A stretch of DNA of 64,000 nt from Peptostreptococcaceae bacterium pGA-8 (GTDB lineage: Bacteria > Bacillota > Clostridia > Peptostreptococcales > Anaerovoracaceae): contig FONK01000007.1 of assembly GCA_900112915.1 (NCBI GenBank), positions 51,648 through 115,647 on the forward strand, in the 5' to 3' direction. Both the position numbers and the translations under genes were made by a program. Shown here one piece after another: positions 36,965 to 47,002 of this stretch. Each line of letters starts with the position of its first letter. Position 1 is the first letter of the stretch. A model generated the notes under the pieces. The model was not told where the DNA came from. It did no database searches and saw nothing but the letters and a program-made list of their open reading frames with translations.

Positions 36965-36993
36965 TTGCAATTGAAATTAACCTATGTTATAGT
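36965..36993 (+). promoter_or_regulatory. Promoter and leader of rpsO
   Basis: TTGCAA (36965-36970), 17 bases, TATAGT (36988-36993). The leader of about 80 bases contains GACTCCGACGTC and GCCAGGTGGTAGC segments that could fold into an S15-binding autoregulatory RNA; that is only a suggestion. Confidence 0.5.
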
Positions 36994-37078
36994 TAGTTGT
37001 TAGAAATTACTATCACTTAGCATTTCGAGACTCCGACGTCTGCCAGGTGGTAGCATATGAAGAAAAAGGAGACTGAAA

Positions 37079-37345
37079 ATGATTACAAAGGAAATGAAAG
37101 AAGCTATCGTTAAGGACTATGCTCGTACAGAAGGCGACACTGGTTCCCCTGAGGTACAGGTTGCAATTCTAACTGCTAGAATTAACGATTTAAATGAACA
37201 TCTTAAGATTCACAAGAAAGACCACCATTCTAGAAGAGGTCTTTTGAAGATGGTTGGTAAAAGAAGAAACCTTCTCAATTACCTTAAGGACGTTGATGTT
37301 GAAAGATACAGAGACTTAATTGCTCGTTTAGGATTGAGAAAGTAG
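37079..37345 (+). CDS. rpsO: 30S ribosomal protein S15
   Basis: Binds 16S rRNA early in 30S assembly and bridges the subunits. The 88 residues match the family throughout: [48 protein letters not shown] and [28 protein letters not shown] precedes the ATG. A strong terminator separates it from pnp. Confidence 0.98.
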   Translation: MITKEMKEAIVKDYARTEGDTGSPEVQVAILTARINDLNEHLKIHKKDHHSRRGLLKMVGKRRNLLNYLKDVDVERYRDLIARLGLRK

Positions 37346-37366
37346 TAATTCACTTAAGAAAATTTG

Positions 37367-37395
37367 GGCGAGGTAAGAACCTCGCCTTTATTTTT
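37367..37395 (+). terminator. Terminator after rpsO
   Basis: GGCGAGGT (37367-37374), loop AAGA, ACCTCGCC (37379-37386), then TTTATTTTT: a standard intrinsic terminator. Confidence 0.88.
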
Positions 37396-37426
37396 ACTCT
37401 GAAATAATTGCTTTCATTTTCAGAGT
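37396..37426 (+). promoter_or_regulatory. Hairpin in the pnp 5' region
   Basis: ACTCTGAAA (37396-37404) and TTTCAGAGT (37418-37426), 9 bp, loop of 13. It lies between the rpsO terminator and pnp, where a cleavable hairpin controls pnp autoregulation in E. coli; whether the same holds here is unknown. Confidence 0.4.
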
Positions 37427-37474
37427 ATATAAATTTATAAGAAGTAAATAAACAGGAAGGAGTTGTTTATTAAA

Positions 37475-39583
37475 ATGGCAAGATTTACAGATTACAGAAC
37501 ATTTAAGACAGCAATAGGCGGAAGGCTTATGGAGCTGGAAATTGGAAAGGTTTGCGAACAAGCAAACGGACAGGTATGGGTGAAGTATGGAGAGTCTGTT
37601 GTAAGTGTAACCGCTACAGCATCTAAGGAGCCCAGACCTGACATAGATTTCTTCCCACTAAGCTGTGACTACGAAGAAAGAATGTACGCAGCAGGCAAAA
37701 TCCCAGGAGGATTTATTAAGAGGGAAGGCAGACCAAGTGAAAAGGCTATTCTAAATTCAAGACTGATGGATCGACCTTTAAGACCGCTTTTCCCTAAGGG
37801 ATACTACAATGATGTCGTAGTAGTGGCAACCGTTATGTCCGTTGACCCGGATTGTCCGACGGAAATTATGGCAATGATAGGGTCCTCAGTGGCATTGGCG
37901 GTTTCAGATATTCCTTGGGAAGGTCCTACAGGATCTGTCCTGGTTGGTATGGTTGACGGAAGATTTGTAATTAACCCGACTCTTGAGCAGAGGGAAAAGT
38001 CTGAAATGCATCTAACCGTTGCAGGAACAAAAGAAGCAATTATGATGGTTGAAGCCGGTGCCAATGAAGTTCCTGAATCAACCATGCTGGATGCAATTCT
38101 TTTTGCCCACGAAGAAATAAAGAAGATTGTAGAATTCATTGATGATATTGTTGCAGAGGTAGGAAAGCCAAAGCAGGAAGTGGAGCTTTATAAGGTACCT
38201 GAGGATATTGATGCGGCAGTAAGAGCCTTCGCAACGGAAAGACTGTCACAGGCTCTTAGAATTACTGAAAAGCAAGCCAGACTTGATGCGGTCGATGAAG
38301 CGGAGGGTCTGACAAAAGAGCATTTTGCAGAAATTTATCCTGAAAATGGAAAAGACATCGCCGCAGTTCTTTATAATATAACAAAAGAAACTGTCAGAGC
38401 AATGATTCTTGACGAAGGCATCAGACCTGACAACAGAAAAACTGATGAAATCAGACCAATCTGGTGTGAGACTTCTTTGTTGCCTAGAGTCCATGGAAGC
38501 GGTCTATTCAAGAGAGGTCAGACTCAGGTTCTTTCATCCTGCACACTGGCTCCTGCAAGCGAGGCGCAGACTATAGACGGAATTACTGAGCAGACTGAGA
38601 AGAGATATATGCATCATTATAATTTCCCTGCGTATTCTGTAGGAGAAGCCAGACCTTCAAGAAGTCCGGGTCGTAGGGAAATTGGACATGGAGCATTGGC
38701 AGAGAGGGCGCTTCTACCTGTTCTTCCTTCGGTTGAAGAGTTCCCTTATGCAATAAGAGTCGTGTCTGATGTTTTGAGCTCAAACGGTTCAACCTCAATG
38801 GGTTCAACCTGCGGCTCATGCCTGTCGCTAATGGATGCGGGTGTCCCTATTAAGAGACCTGTTTCCGGAATTGCAATGGGACTTATTGAGCGTGTTGAAG
38901 AAGATGGAACAAGCAAAATGGCCATCTTAAGTGACATTCAGGGTATGGAGGACTTCCTTGGAGACATGGACTTTAAGGTTACCGGTACAACTGAAGGCGT
39001 TACAGCTATTCAGATGGACATTAAGGTTCACGGACTTTCAAGAGCGGTTCTTGAAACAGCTCTTGAGCAGGCTAGAGTTGGAAGACTTCACATTATGAAT
39101 GAAATGCTTGATGAAATTCCTGAGCCTAGAGCCGAGCTTTCCAAGTATGCTCCTAGATTCATTACAATGAGAATAGATCCTGAAAAGATTAGAATTGTCA
39201 TTGGGCCGGGCGGTAAGACCATCAATAAGATTGTGGAGGAAACAGGTGTTAAGATTGACATTTCAGAAGATGATCCGGGATTAATAAGCATATATGCTAT
39301 GGAGCAGGAAGCTGCAGATGCTGCAAGAGCACATATTGAGCTTCTAACTGCAGAGGTGGAGGTCGGCAAGGTTTACAATGGTAAGGTTATGAGAATTATG
39401 CCATTTGGAGCCTTCATCGAGGTTCTTCCGGGTAAGGAGGGCTTGCTTCATATTTCAAAGATGGATAAGGTTAGAGTAGAGAAGGTTGAAGATGTTATGA
39501 ACATTGGCGATGAGGTTACTGTAAAGGTAGTGGAAATCGACAGCCAAAACAGGATTAATCTATCAAGGAAAGAGCTTTTATAG
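37475..39583 (+). CDS. pnp: Polyribonucleotide nucleotidyltransferase (PNPase)
   Basis: Phosphorolytic 3'-5' exoribonuclease central to mRNA decay. ATG 37475 (AAGGAG 12 bases upstream) starts [17 protein letters not shown]; an upstream TTG sits on the RBS. The 702 residues hold two RNase PH domains ([55 protein letters not shown]), a KH domain ([24 protein letters not shown]) and an S1 domain ([32 protein letters not shown]). Confidence 0.97.
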   Translation: MARFTDYRTFKTAIGGRLMELEIGKVCEQANGQVWVKYGESVVSVTATASKEPRPDIDFFPLSCDYEERMYAAGKIPGGFIKREGRPSEKAILNSRLMDRPLRPLFPKGYYNDVVVVATVMSVDPDCPTEIMAMIGSSVALAVSDIPWEGPTGSVLVGMVDGRFVINPTLEQREKSEMHLTVAGTKEAIMMVEAGANEVPESTMLDAILFAHEEIKKIVEFIDDIVAEVGKPKQEVELYKVPEDIDAAVRAFATERLSQALRITEKQARLDAVDEAEGLTKEHFAEIYPENGKDIAAVLYNITKETVRAMILDEGIRPDNRKTDEIRPIWCETSLLPRVHGSGLFKRGQTQVLSSCTLAPASEAQTIDGITEQTEKRYMHHYNFPAYSVGEARPSRSPGRREIGHGALAERALLPVLPSVEEFPYAIRVVSDVLSSNGSTSMGSTCGSCLSLMDAGVPIKRPVSGIAMGLIERVEEDGTSKMAILSDIQGMEDFLGDMDFKVTGTTEGVTAIQMDIKVHGLSRAVLETALEQARVGRLHIMNEMLDEIPEPRAELSKYAPRFITMRIDPEKIRIVIGPGGKTINKIVEETGVKIDISEDDPGLISIYAMEQEAADAARAHIELLTAEVEVGKVYNGKVMRIMPFGAFIEVLPGKEGLLHISKMDKVRVEKVEDVMNIGDEVTVKVVEIDSQNRINLSRKELL

Positions 39584-39640
39584 TATAAAGCTTATGTATG
39601 TTTGAAATGAATAAAAAGCATGTATAAAGTCTAAATCTGA

Positions 39641-39699
39641 TGGACAGAATATGTAATATAGGATATAATTAGGGTGTAAATATACACTCTAATTTTTTT
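39641..39699 (+). promoter_or_regulatory. Promoter of the BMP lipoprotein gene overlapping the pnp terminator
   Basis: TGGACA (39641-39646), 17 bases, TATAAT (39664-39669). The hairpin AATTAGGGTGTA (39667-39678)/TACACTCTAATT (39683-39694) with TTTTT behind it starts inside this -10, so it ends pnp transcription while the new transcript would begin inside the hairpin, escaping it. Confidence 0.6.
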
Positions 39700-39715
39700 A
39701 AGGAGGATTTCCAAA

Positions 39716-40792
39716 ATGAAAAAAGCATTAGTATTGGCTCTATGCCTTTCAATGGTTTTCGTTCTTTTTGCCTGCGGTGGCGGCGATAAGAAAGAGGGCT
39801 ACGAGGTAGCAATGATTACTGACGTTGGAACAATCGACGACAAGTCATTTAACCAAGGTACTTGGGAAGGTGTTAAGGAATGGGCTGAAGAAAACGGTCT
39901 TACTTATAAGTATTATCAGCCAACTGAAAACACTAACGATGCAAGACTTGAGCAGATTGACCTTGCAGTAAAGAATGGAGCAAAAGTTATTGCAACTCCG
40001 GGTTTCTTATTCAATGAAATTATCTTCACGGCACAGGATAAATATCCTGATGTTAAGTTCATCCTAATTGATGGTGCTCCTGCTGATCCTAAAGACGAGA
40101 CAGGTACTCCGGTAATTAAGAAGAACACAGTAGGTATCACATTTGCTGAAGAGCAGGCAGGTTACCTTGCCGGATATGCTGCCGTTAAAGATGGATACAC
40201 TAAGATTGGATTCATGGGAGGAATGGCAGTACCTGCTGTAATCAGATACGGATACGGATTCGTTCAAGGTGCAAATGATGCTGCTAAAGAAATGGGAATA
40301 AATGTAGATCTTAAGTACAACTACACCGGTGGATTTGTAGCTTCCCCTGACATCAAGGCTAAGGCTGCCGGATGGTACGCTGCAGGAACAGAAGTTATCT
40401 TCTCATGTGGAGGAGCTATATTTGATTCAATTTCAGCTGCTGCAGAAGAAGCTAAGGGAAGTGTTATAGGCGTTGACGTTGACCAGAGTTCACAGTCAAA
40501 GACCGTTATTACTTCAGCCATAAAGGGACTTTCAGTTGCAGTTAAGGATGCTCTTACTGCATACAAAGAAGATAAGTTCCCTGGTGGAGAGGCTCTGGTT
40601 CTGGGAGCTGATAAGGACGGTGTAGGTCTTCCAATGAAGACTTCACAATTCAAGAAGTTCAACAAGGATGATTATGAAAAGCTGTTTAAGTCACTTAAGG
40701 CCGGAGAAATCACTATTCCTAATGATAAGGATACTACTTTAGATACTTTAGGTTCTAAGGTTCCTAATGTAGTTCTTGGAATTGTTGAATAA
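39716..40792 (+). CDS. BMP-family substrate-binding lipoprotein
   Basis: Extracellular binding protein of the Bmp/PnrA family; known members bind purine nucleosides for an ABC importer. Lipobox LFAC near residue 20. The 358 residues begin the mature part with YEVAMITDVGTIDDKSFNQGTWEGV, the family signature, followed by KVIATPGFLF, IGFMGGMAVPAVIRYGYGF, and VDVDQS. AAGGAGGATTTCC precedes the ATG. No cognate ATPase or permease genes follow in the window; they may lie elsewhere. Confidence 0.92.
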   Translation: MKKALVLALCLSMVFVLFACGGGDKKEGYEVAMITDVGTIDDKSFNQGTWEGVKEWAEENGLTYKYYQPTENTNDARLEQIDLAVKNGAKVIATPGFLFNEIIFTAQDKYPDVKFILIDGAPADPKDETGTPVIKKNTVGITFAEEQAGYLAGYAAVKDGYTKIGFMGGMAVPAVIRYGYGFVQGANDAAKEMGINVDLKYNYTGGFVASPDIKAKAAGWYAAGTEVIFSCGGAIFDSISAAAEEAKGSVIGVDVDQSSQSKTVITSAIKGLSVAVKDALTAYKEDKFPGGEALVLGADKDGVGLPMKTSQFKKFNKDDYEKLFKSLKAGEITIPNDKDTTLDTLGSKVPNVVLGIVE

Positions 40793-40832
40793 TATTAGAT
40801 TACTGTTGCTAAATAATTATAACAGTTTTTAA

Positions 40833-40869
40833 AACAAGGCGGGAGCTTTTGGCTCTTGCCTTGTTTTTT
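40833..40869 (+). terminator. Terminator after the BMP lipoprotein gene
   Basis: AACAAGGCGGGAGC (40833-40846) and GCTCTTGCCTTGTT (40852-40865), 14 bp with two G-U pairs, followed by TTTTATT. Confidence 0.88.
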
Positions 40870-40889
40870 ATTATTCTTTTGGGTATAAT
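40861..40889 (+). promoter_or_regulatory. Promoter of trxB
   Basis: TTGTTT (40861-40866), 17 bases, TATAAT (40884-40889); the -35 is part of the preceding terminator tail. Confidence 0.5.
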
Positions 40890-40938
40890 TACATTGTCGG
40901 TAATGTCTGACAAATCTGAAATATAGGCGGTAATTAAC

Positions 40939-41853
40939 ATGTATGATATAATAATAATAGGCGCAGGTCCGGCTGGAATGACAGCTGCAATCTATGGACA
41001 GAGGGCCGGGAAGACAACTCTTTTGTTAGATGGGTACAGCTATGGTGGACAGGTTATTAATACACCTGAAATTGAGAATTATCCGGGTCTGAAAAAGGTG
41101 TCCGGACTGGAATTTGCCAATGACCTCTATGAACAAATGACAGCCCTTGGTGCTGAAATAAAGTATGAAAAAGCAGTATCCGTTGAGAAGGGGCTTAATA
41201 AGGCGAAGCTGGTGTCGACAGAAGAAGGCGGTAAATACATGGGAAGGTCAGTAATAATCGCAACAGGGGCTAAAAACAGGCCTATGGGCATAGCAAGAGA
41301 AGATGAGCTTACAGGCATGGGTATCAGCTATTGTGCTACCTGTGATGGAGCATTTTTCAGAAACAAGGATGTTGCTGTGGTAGGAGGCGGAAATACTGCT
41401 CTTGAGGATGCAGAAGTGCTCAGCGGCTTGTGTAATAAGGTATATTTGGTTCACAGAAGAGATGAATTTAGAGGTGATGCACATAATGTTGCAAGACTGT
41501 CTGCAAAGGATAATGTTGAGTTTGTACTAAATTCAACAGTTGAAGCTTTAAGAGGAGAACATAAGGTATCCGGAATTACCGTTAAGGATAAAGATACGGG
41601 AGCCTTAAGGGAAATTGACGTTGAGGGCATCTTTGTTGCAATTGGACAGGTCCCGGATAATAAGGCCTTTGAAAATCTGGTTGAATTGTCAGAAGCCGGA
41701 TATGTCAAAGCCGATGAAAGCTGCAAAACCTCCGCAGAAGGTATTTTCGTTGCCGGAGACTGTAGAACAAAGAAGGTAAGACAGATTACTACGGCTACTG
41801 CAGATGGCTCTGTAGCAGCTCTCAGTGCTGTAGAATATATAAATTCACTTTAA
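40939..41853 (+). CDS. trxB: Thioredoxin reductase
   Basis: FAD enzyme reducing thioredoxin with NADPH. The 304-residue length is typical of the low-molecular-weight type. FAD site IIIGAGPAGMTAAIYGQRAG, redox-active CATC in SYCATCDGAFF (about 133-138), NADPH-binding VVGGGNTALEDA and the C-terminal FAD motif GIFVAGDCRTKKVRQ are all present. No thioredoxin gene is adjacent. Confidence 0.95.
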   Translation: MYDIIIIGAGPAGMTAAIYGQRAGKTTLLLDGYSYGGQVINTPEIENYPGLKKVSGLEFANDLYEQMTALGAEIKYEKAVSVEKGLNKAKLVSTEEGGKYMGRSVIIATGAKNRPMGIAREDELTGMGISYCATCDGAFFRNKDVAVVGGGNTALEDAEVLSGLCNKVYLVHRRDEFRGDAHNVARLSAKDNVEFVLNSTVEALRGEHKVSGITVKDKDTGALREIDVEGIFVAIGQVPDNKAFENLVELSEAGYVKADESCKTSAEGIFVAGDCRTKKVRQITTATADGSVAALSAVEYINSL

Positions 41854-41879
41854 TTTAATAACCATAATGGGAGGAGATT

Positions 41880-42584
41880 ATGCTAAAGATTTGTAATTTA
41901 ACTAAACTATACGGTGATATAAAGGCTGTTGATAATTTAAGCCTTGAAATTGCCCCCGGTGAAATCTATGGTTTTATTGGACACAACGGAGCGGGGAAAA
42001 CTACGACTATCAAGGCATGTTGTGGGATTCATCAATTTGATGAGGGAGAAATCTTTGTGAATGGTAAATCTATAAAGGATGATCCAATCGGATGCAAGAG
42101 GGATATGGCGTACTTACCTGACAATCCGGATTTATATGAATTTCTGTCAGGCGTTAAGTATTTGAATTTCATTTCCGATATGTACGGAATTCCAAAAAAA
42201 GAACGGGAAGAGCGCATAAACAGGTACGCAAAGGAGTTTGAAATCTATGAAGATCTGGCACAGCCTATAAGCTCATATTCACATGGTATGAAGCAGAAGC
42301 TGGCTATTATATCTGCTCTTATTCATAAACCTAAACTATTGATCATGGATGAACCTTTTGTAGGACTTGATCCTATTGCTTCTCATAAGATTAAAACCAT
42401 TATGAGAGATATATGCAATGAGGGGGGAGCTATATTTTTCTCAACTCATGTCCTAGAGGTTGCTGAAAAGCTTTGCGATAAGGTAGCTATAATCAAAAAA
42501 GGGAAGCTTGTTACAATGGGAACTATGGATGAGGTCAAGGGAGATACATCTCTTGAGAGTGTGTTCCTTGAGTTAGGGGAGTAG
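41880..42584 (+). CDS. ABC exporter ATP-binding protein
   Basis: Nucleotide-binding subunit of a CcmA/YxlF-like exporter (234 residues). Walker A GHNGAGKTT, signature YSHGMKQKLAI, Walker B LLIMDEPFVGLDP, switch STHVLEVAEKL. GGGAGGAGATT is the ribosome site. The cargo is unknown. It is two bases from the permease gene, so the two form one transporter. Confidence 0.9.
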   Translation: MLKICNLTKLYGDIKAVDNLSLEIAPGEIYGFIGHNGAGKTTTIKACCGIHQFDEGEIFVNGKSIKDDPIGCKRDMAYLPDNPDLYEFLSGVKYLNFISDMYGIPKKEREERINRYAKEFEIYEDLAQPISSYSHGMKQKLAIISALIHKPKLLIMDEPFVGLDPIASHKIKTIMRDICNEGGAIFFSTHVLEVAEKLCDKVAIIKKGKLVTMGTMDEVKGDTSLESVFLELGE

Positions 42585-42586
42585 TC

Positions 42587-44191
42587 ATGACATTAACATT
42601 GATAAAGCTAAAAATAAAAATGATACTGAACAACATTTTTGGAGGCTCCAAATCCGGTTTGCAAAAGGGACTCATGATCTTTGCATTTCTATATTTTGGA
42701 ATTGCATTTGTGGTAATTTTTGCCGGGATTTTTGTCATAATTTCCGAGCCATATGAGGCTTTGGGGCTTAAATGGCTGTATTATGGCCTCAGTGGAGCCT
42801 TGGCATTCGGGTTATGCTTCATTGGCAGTATTTTTACGGCGAAGAATCATCTATTTGATTCCAAGGATAATGAACTGTTGCTTTCGATGCCGATTCCACA
42901 GTCTAAGATTTTAATTTCAAGGCTCATAACAATAATGATTTTCAATGCGCTCTCAGCGGTTACGGTATACATAGGGACTGTAATCGGAACGGTTATAGGT
43001 TATGGATTTGATATAATTACACTCCTGCTGCTGACAGTTAGCTATATGATAATTATTTTATTTTCAACTGCATTAACGGCTGTGTTTTCATTTGCCTTAG
43101 CATGGATAGGAAGCAAGATAAAGTTCAAAAAAATTGCAACTTTACTTGTAACATTTACTTTGTTCTTCTTATACATGGCTGTAATGCTTAATATGAACTC
43201 TGTTATGGAGTCAATTGCGGATAATGGAAGCGCGATTGGAGAGGTGATAAAGACCTATGGTGCGCCGATGTATCTAATGGGAAAAGGAATTGCAGACCTT
43301 GATATGCCGGCATTTTTAGGATTTTTCCTTTGGGCGGCTATACCATTTGCCATAGTATACATATTGCTGGTGAAGACTTACTATAGAATAATTACAACAA
43401 AAAAGTCCTCTGCCAAGGTGAAGTACAAGGAAGGGAACTTAAATGTAAAATCCGGTTTTGCAGCACTGTTTCATAAGGAAGTCGGTCGAGTATTTGGAAC
43501 TCCAATGCTGCTTTTCAACTATGGCACGGGAACTCTATTTATGATTATTGGTGCCGTTTATCTACTAATAAAAAAGGATTCATTGGAGGATGTTGTATCC
43601 CTACTAAGTGTTTATGGGGTTCACAGCACAGCCCTATTGGGTAGGGCAGCTGCATTCTTCTTAGGTTTTATGTCGATGACGGTAGGTTCCTTGGCGGCAT
43701 CCTCTATAAACCTGGAAGGTAGAACCCTTTGGATTCTAAGAACCGTTCCGGTTGATGAAAGAAGCATTTTGAAGGCCAAAGGATTTGCGCCCCTTGTTAT
43801 AGGTATTCCCGGTGTACTAATTGCATCAGCCATGACATGGTATGCTCTTTCGCTGGATTTATTGACCGGTATTATTATGATTGCTTTCCCAATGAGCTTA
43901 GTAATAATATCATCATTTTCCAGTCTGCTTATAAACCTATATCATTACAAATTTGACTGGGTCAATGAAAGCTATGCCTATAAACAAGCCGCAGCACCGA
44001 TGATTTCCAGCTTTGCGGGAATGGGATATATGGCAACATTTTTGCTGCTATACATATTCATTTTCAGCCATTTTATCAATCTTGGAACCTATCTTGCAGT
44101 CTTCACAGGATTGCAGCTTATAGGGGCTATTGTCCTACTGAGAGTTCTTATGACAACCGGCGTAAAGCAGTTTAGACGACTTAAATTCTAA
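42587..44191 (+). CDS. ABC exporter permease
   Basis: Large membrane protein of 534 residues with about a dozen hydrophobic helices, similar in kind to the putative ABC-2-type exporter permeases paired with CcmA-like ATPases. Recognisable pieces are DSKDNELLLSMPIPQSKILISRL near residue 90 (typical of these permeases) and a second half with GRTLWILRTVPVDERSILKAKG. No signal for the substrate. It ends four bases before the converging yeiH-type gene. Confidence 0.8.
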   Translation: MTLTLIKLKIKMILNNIFGGSKSGLQKGLMIFAFLYFGIAFVVIFAGIFVIISEPYEALGLKWLYYGLSGALAFGLCFIGSIFTAKNHLFDSKDNELLLSMPIPQSKILISRLITIMIFNALSAVTVYIGTVIGTVIGYGFDIITLLLLTVSYMIIILFSTALTAVFSFALAWIGSKIKFKKIATLLVTFTLFFLYMAVMLNMNSVMESIADNGSAIGEVIKTYGAPMYLMGKGIADLDMPAFLGFFLWAAIPFAIVYILLVKTYYRIITTKKSSAKVKYKEGNLNVKSGFAALFHKEVGRVFGTPMLLFNYGTGTLFMIIGAVYLLIKKDSLEDVVSLLSVYGVHSTALLGRAAAFFLGFMSMTVGSLAASSINLEGRTLWILRTVPVDERSILKAKGFAPLVIGIPGVLIASAMTWYALSLDLLTGIIMIAFPMSLVIISSFSSLLINLYHYKFDWVNESYAYKQAAAPMISSFAGMGYMATFLLLYIFIFSHFINLGTYLAVFTGLQLIGAIVLLRVLMTTGVKQFRRLKF

Positions 44192-44195
44192 TTAC

Positions 44196-45248
44196 TTACC
44201 AAAGGCCGAGAATGCTTTGCATTCCAAGGCTGACAAGGCTGATGCCAATCCAACAGGAGAAGCCTATAAACAGAGGCTTTCCACCGGTTTTGATCAGCTT
44301 TACAATGTCTGTGTTAAGGCCAATGGCAGCCATGGCAATTATAATAAAGAACTTGCTTAAAGTCTTAGCAGGTGCAAAAAATTCGTCTGCAATGCCGAAA
44401 TGTGATGCAATGGTCGTAATGACGGATGCCAGAATGAAATAGATAATGAACATAGGGAGAATTTTCTTAATGGAAATTTTCCCTTCTTCATTTTTTGAAG
44501 AAGCTTTTTTCGCTTGCATTAAACCGAGGATGACGGTAATCGGAATTATTGCAAGAGTTCTGGTAAGCTTAACCGTAACAGCCTTATCAAGGGTTTGTGA
44601 CCCCAGATGGTATAAGGTATCCCACGTAGATGCACAGGCTGTAACAGATGATGTATCGTTTACAGCAGTACCCGCAAATATACCAAAGGCTTCGCCGTTA
44701 TCAGTAGAAAATCCTAATATTCCGCCCAGAGCCGGAAACACCAACGCTGCCAATACATTAAAGAAGAAGATTATGGAAATAGCCTGAGCTACATCCTCAT
44801 CTTTAGCCTTAATGACAGGAGCCGTAGCGGCGATGGCGGAACCGCCGCAAATTGAGGAACCTACACCGACAAGGGTGGCTATATCCACAGGGGTTTTCAA
44901 CAGCTTTTGAAGTACAAATGCAATAATCAATGAGGTAGCTATTGTTGAAATTATAATTGGAAGTGACTGAAGCCCGGTTTTAAGGACGATATTCAGGTTA
45001 AGTCCGAATCCCAGTAGGATTACTGCCCAGTGGAGGACCTTTTTTGAGGAGAAGCCGATTCCTGCTTTCAGTGATTCCGCACTTGTAAATTTGTGCAGGA
45101 GCATACCCAGTATAATGGCAAATACAGGGCCTCCTATAATCGGGAATTTGCTGCCGGCGAAAAAGCTGAATGCAGCAATTAATGTGCAGACAATTATGCC
45201 TGGAATAAATTTTTTTGTGTTTGTTATTATAGTATTCATAAGGAACAT
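44196..45248 (-). CDS. YeiH/UPF0324 family putative sulfate exporter
   Basis: Membrane protein of 350 residues and roughly ten helices, from the conserved family often annotated as putative sulfate exporter; function is weakly established. Motifs: [66 protein letters not shown] and [19 protein letters not shown]. The start may be ATG 45248 or the next ATG nine bases on; no good ribosome site decides. It converges on the ABC permease and diverges from the pyk promoter. Confidence 0.85.
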   Translation of the reverse strand: MFLMNTIITNTKKFIPGIIVCTLIAAFSFFAGSKFPIIGGPVFAIILGMLLHKFTSAESLKAGIGFSSKKVLHWAVILLGFGLNLNIVLKTGLQSLPIIISTIATSLIIAFVLQKLLKTPVDIATLVGVGSSICGGSAIAATAPVIKAKDEDVAQAISIIFFFNVLAALVFPALGGILGFSTDNGEAFGIFAGTAVNDTSSVTACASTWDTLYHLGSQTLDKAVTVKLTRTLAIIPITVILGLMQAKKASSKNEEGKISIKKILPMFIIYFILASVITTIASHFGIADEFFAPAKTLSKFFIIIAMAAIGLNTDIVKLIKTGGKPLFIGFSCWIGISLVSLGMQSILGLW

Positions 45249-45266
45249 TATATACCAAATTAAAGT

Positions 45267-45294
45267 TTGAATAAAGGGATAAATAATGTATAAT
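45267..45294 (+). promoter_or_regulatory. Promoter and structured leader of pyk
   Basis: TTGAAT (45267-45272), 16 bases, TATAAT (45289-45294). The leader of about 95 bases includes the hairpin TGGAGAC-AAG-GTCTCCA (45307-45323). Confidence 0.55.
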
Positions 45295-45362
45295 GAACTA
45301 TAGGACTGGAGACAAGGTCTCCATCAAGCTGTTGGAAATTTGGAAAGGAAAATGTGTAGTTG

Positions 45363-45437
45363 ATGGAAGCTGTCAATTATACAAGACTAATAGATGAAAA
45401 AAACCAAGGTAATTTGTACAATAGGTCCATCATCTGA
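45363..45437 (+). CDS. Possible 24-codon upstream ORF overlapping the pyk start
   Basis: ATG 45363 has AAAGGAAAA about 12 bases upstream, reads MEAVNYTRLIDEKNQG... and stops at TGA 45435-45437, inside pyk in another frame. The pyk ATG itself has no clear Shine-Dalgarno, so translation may reach it through this ORF. It may equally be chance. Confidence 0.3.
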   Translation: MEAVNYTRLIDEKNQGNLYNRSII

Positions 45438-46818
45438 AAAGGAAGACACTCTAAGGAAGCTTCTTTTAGCCGGGATGAATGTGGCCAGAATAAACTGTTC
45501 CCATGGAAGCCATGAGGAGCATAGAAGTAAAATTGAGACCTTCAGGAAGGTGCGAGATGAATTGGGCATGCCGGCAGCTGTTTTGTTGGATACCAAAGGA
45601 CCGGAAATCCGCCTTGGCACTTTTAAAGGCGGAAAAGCATTCATAAAAGAGGGGCAAAGCTTCATTCTTACAACAAAGGCGGTTGACGGTGATGAAAACA
45701 TTTCCCATGTAAAATATGAACGATTGCCACAGGAAATAGTGGTAGGCGACAGTGTATTGATTGACGACGGAAAGATTACTCTGAAAGTTTTAGAGGTCAA
45801 AGATAGGGATATTATTTGTCAGGTCATTAATGGTGGTATGGTCAGCAATAACAAAGGAGTCAACCTGCCCGATGTTTCCTTGTCTATGGATTATATAAGT
45901 GAGGCAGACCGTGCTGATTTGCTTTTCGGCATTGAAATGGATGTGGATTATGTTGCCGCATCCTTCGTCAGAAATCGTGATGATGTAATAACCTTGAGAA
46001 AGCTGCTTGTTGAAAATGGCGGAGAAAGAATTAAAATTATTTCTAAGATTGAAAGCACGGAGGGCTTGGAAAACTTTGAAGAAATCCTAAAGGAATCAGA
46101 CGGAATTATGATTGCCAGAGGAGATATGGGTGTAGAGGTTCCATTCCAAAGGTTGCCCGGCATTCAGAAAAATATAATAAGACGTTGTCTTCAGTCGGGA
46201 AAGCTGGCGATTACGGCTACACAGATGCTGGAGTCCATGATTGAAAATCCATCTCCAACTAGAGCTGAAATCACCGACGTGGCAAATGCAGTTTTTGACG
46301 GAACAAGTGCAATTATGCTATCGGGAGAAACAGCGGCAGGAAGTTATCCGGTGGAGGCTGTAGCGGCAATGAACAAAATAGCCATGCAGGCCGAGGATGA
46401 CATGCCCAAGAACCTGAATGCCACTCAGAACTACAGGGAGATGAATTCAGAGGATGTTACTAATGCAGTAGGGCATAGTGCATGTACTTTAGCCGGGGAT
46501 ATTAAGGCAGGAGCAATAATGGCGATAACTAAAACCGGCTATACAGCTCGAAGGATGTCTAAGTTCAGACCTAATACGCCTATTGTAGGATTAACCGCCT
46601 ATGAAAAGACTTTTCATCAGCTCGCCTTGGAATGGGGTGTAATTCCTAGTATTATTGACCGACATGATGATTTGGAAGAAATCATCAGCAAGGGTATTTC
46701 ACGGTTACTTGAAACTGATGTAATTGAGGCGGGGGATAAGGTTGTAATCAGCTGCGGAATGCCTCTTGATGTGCCTGGAAATACTAATATAATAAGAGTA
46801 GAGACTGCAAGAATTTAA
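45394..46818 (+). CDS. pyk: Pyruvate kinase
   Basis: Last ATP-forming step of glycolysis: phosphoenolpyruvate plus ADP to pyruvate plus ATP. The 474 residues begin TKVICTIGPSSEKEDTLRKLL, with AGMNVARINCSHGSHEEH, DTKGPEIRLG, KIESTEGLENFEEIL, the catalytic IMIARGDMGVEVPFQRLPGIQK (active-site Lys in ISKIES), and TATQMLESM. It lacks the extra C-terminal PEP-utiliser-like domain of B. subtilis Pyk. It has its own promoter and terminator. Confidence 0.96.
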   Translation: MKKTKVICTIGPSSEKEDTLRKLLLAGMNVARINCSHGSHEEHRSKIETFRKVRDELGMPAAVLLDTKGPEIRLGTFKGGKAFIKEGQSFILTTKAVDGDENISHVKYERLPQEIVVGDSVLIDDGKITLKVLEVKDRDIICQVINGGMVSNNKGVNLPDVSLSMDYISEADRADLLFGIEMDVDYVAASFVRNRDDVITLRKLLVENGGERIKIISKIESTEGLENFEEILKESDGIMIARGDMGVEVPFQRLPGIQKNIIRRCLQSGKLAITATQMLESMIENPSPTRAEITDVANAVFDGTSAIMLSGETAAGSYPVEAVAAMNKIAMQAEDDMPKNLNATQNYREMNSEDVTNAVGHSACTLAGDIKAGAIMAITKTGYTARRMSKFRPNTPIVGLTAYEKTFHQLALEWGVIPSIIDRHDDLEEIISKGISRLLETDVIEAGDKVVISCGMPLDVPGNTNIIRVETARI

Positions 46819-46904
46819 TACAAGTGAAAAACTCCCTAGTTGTTGAGACTAACCGCCGACTATCTTTGTCATATAAGCCACGATTTCAAAGATATAAGGC
46901 TATA

Positions 46905-46944
46905 AAAAGACCTCTGTTAGGCAAAAGGCTGGCAGAGGTCTTTT
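46905..46944 (+). terminator. Terminator after pyk
   Basis: AAAAGACCTCTG (46905-46916) and CAGAGGTCTTTT (46933-46944), 12 bp, then AATTTT. Symmetric enough to serve the convergent spoVG transcript as well. Confidence 0.8.
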
Positions 46945-47002
46945 AATTTTGATTTTTTAACAACAGTTTATTTTTCTAAGTATAGCTTTGTGAAATGTAA
47001 GC

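Noticed and set aside
45295..45393. T-box or other known riboswitch in the pyk leader
   Set aside because: No T-box sequence, specifier loop or terminator was recognised.
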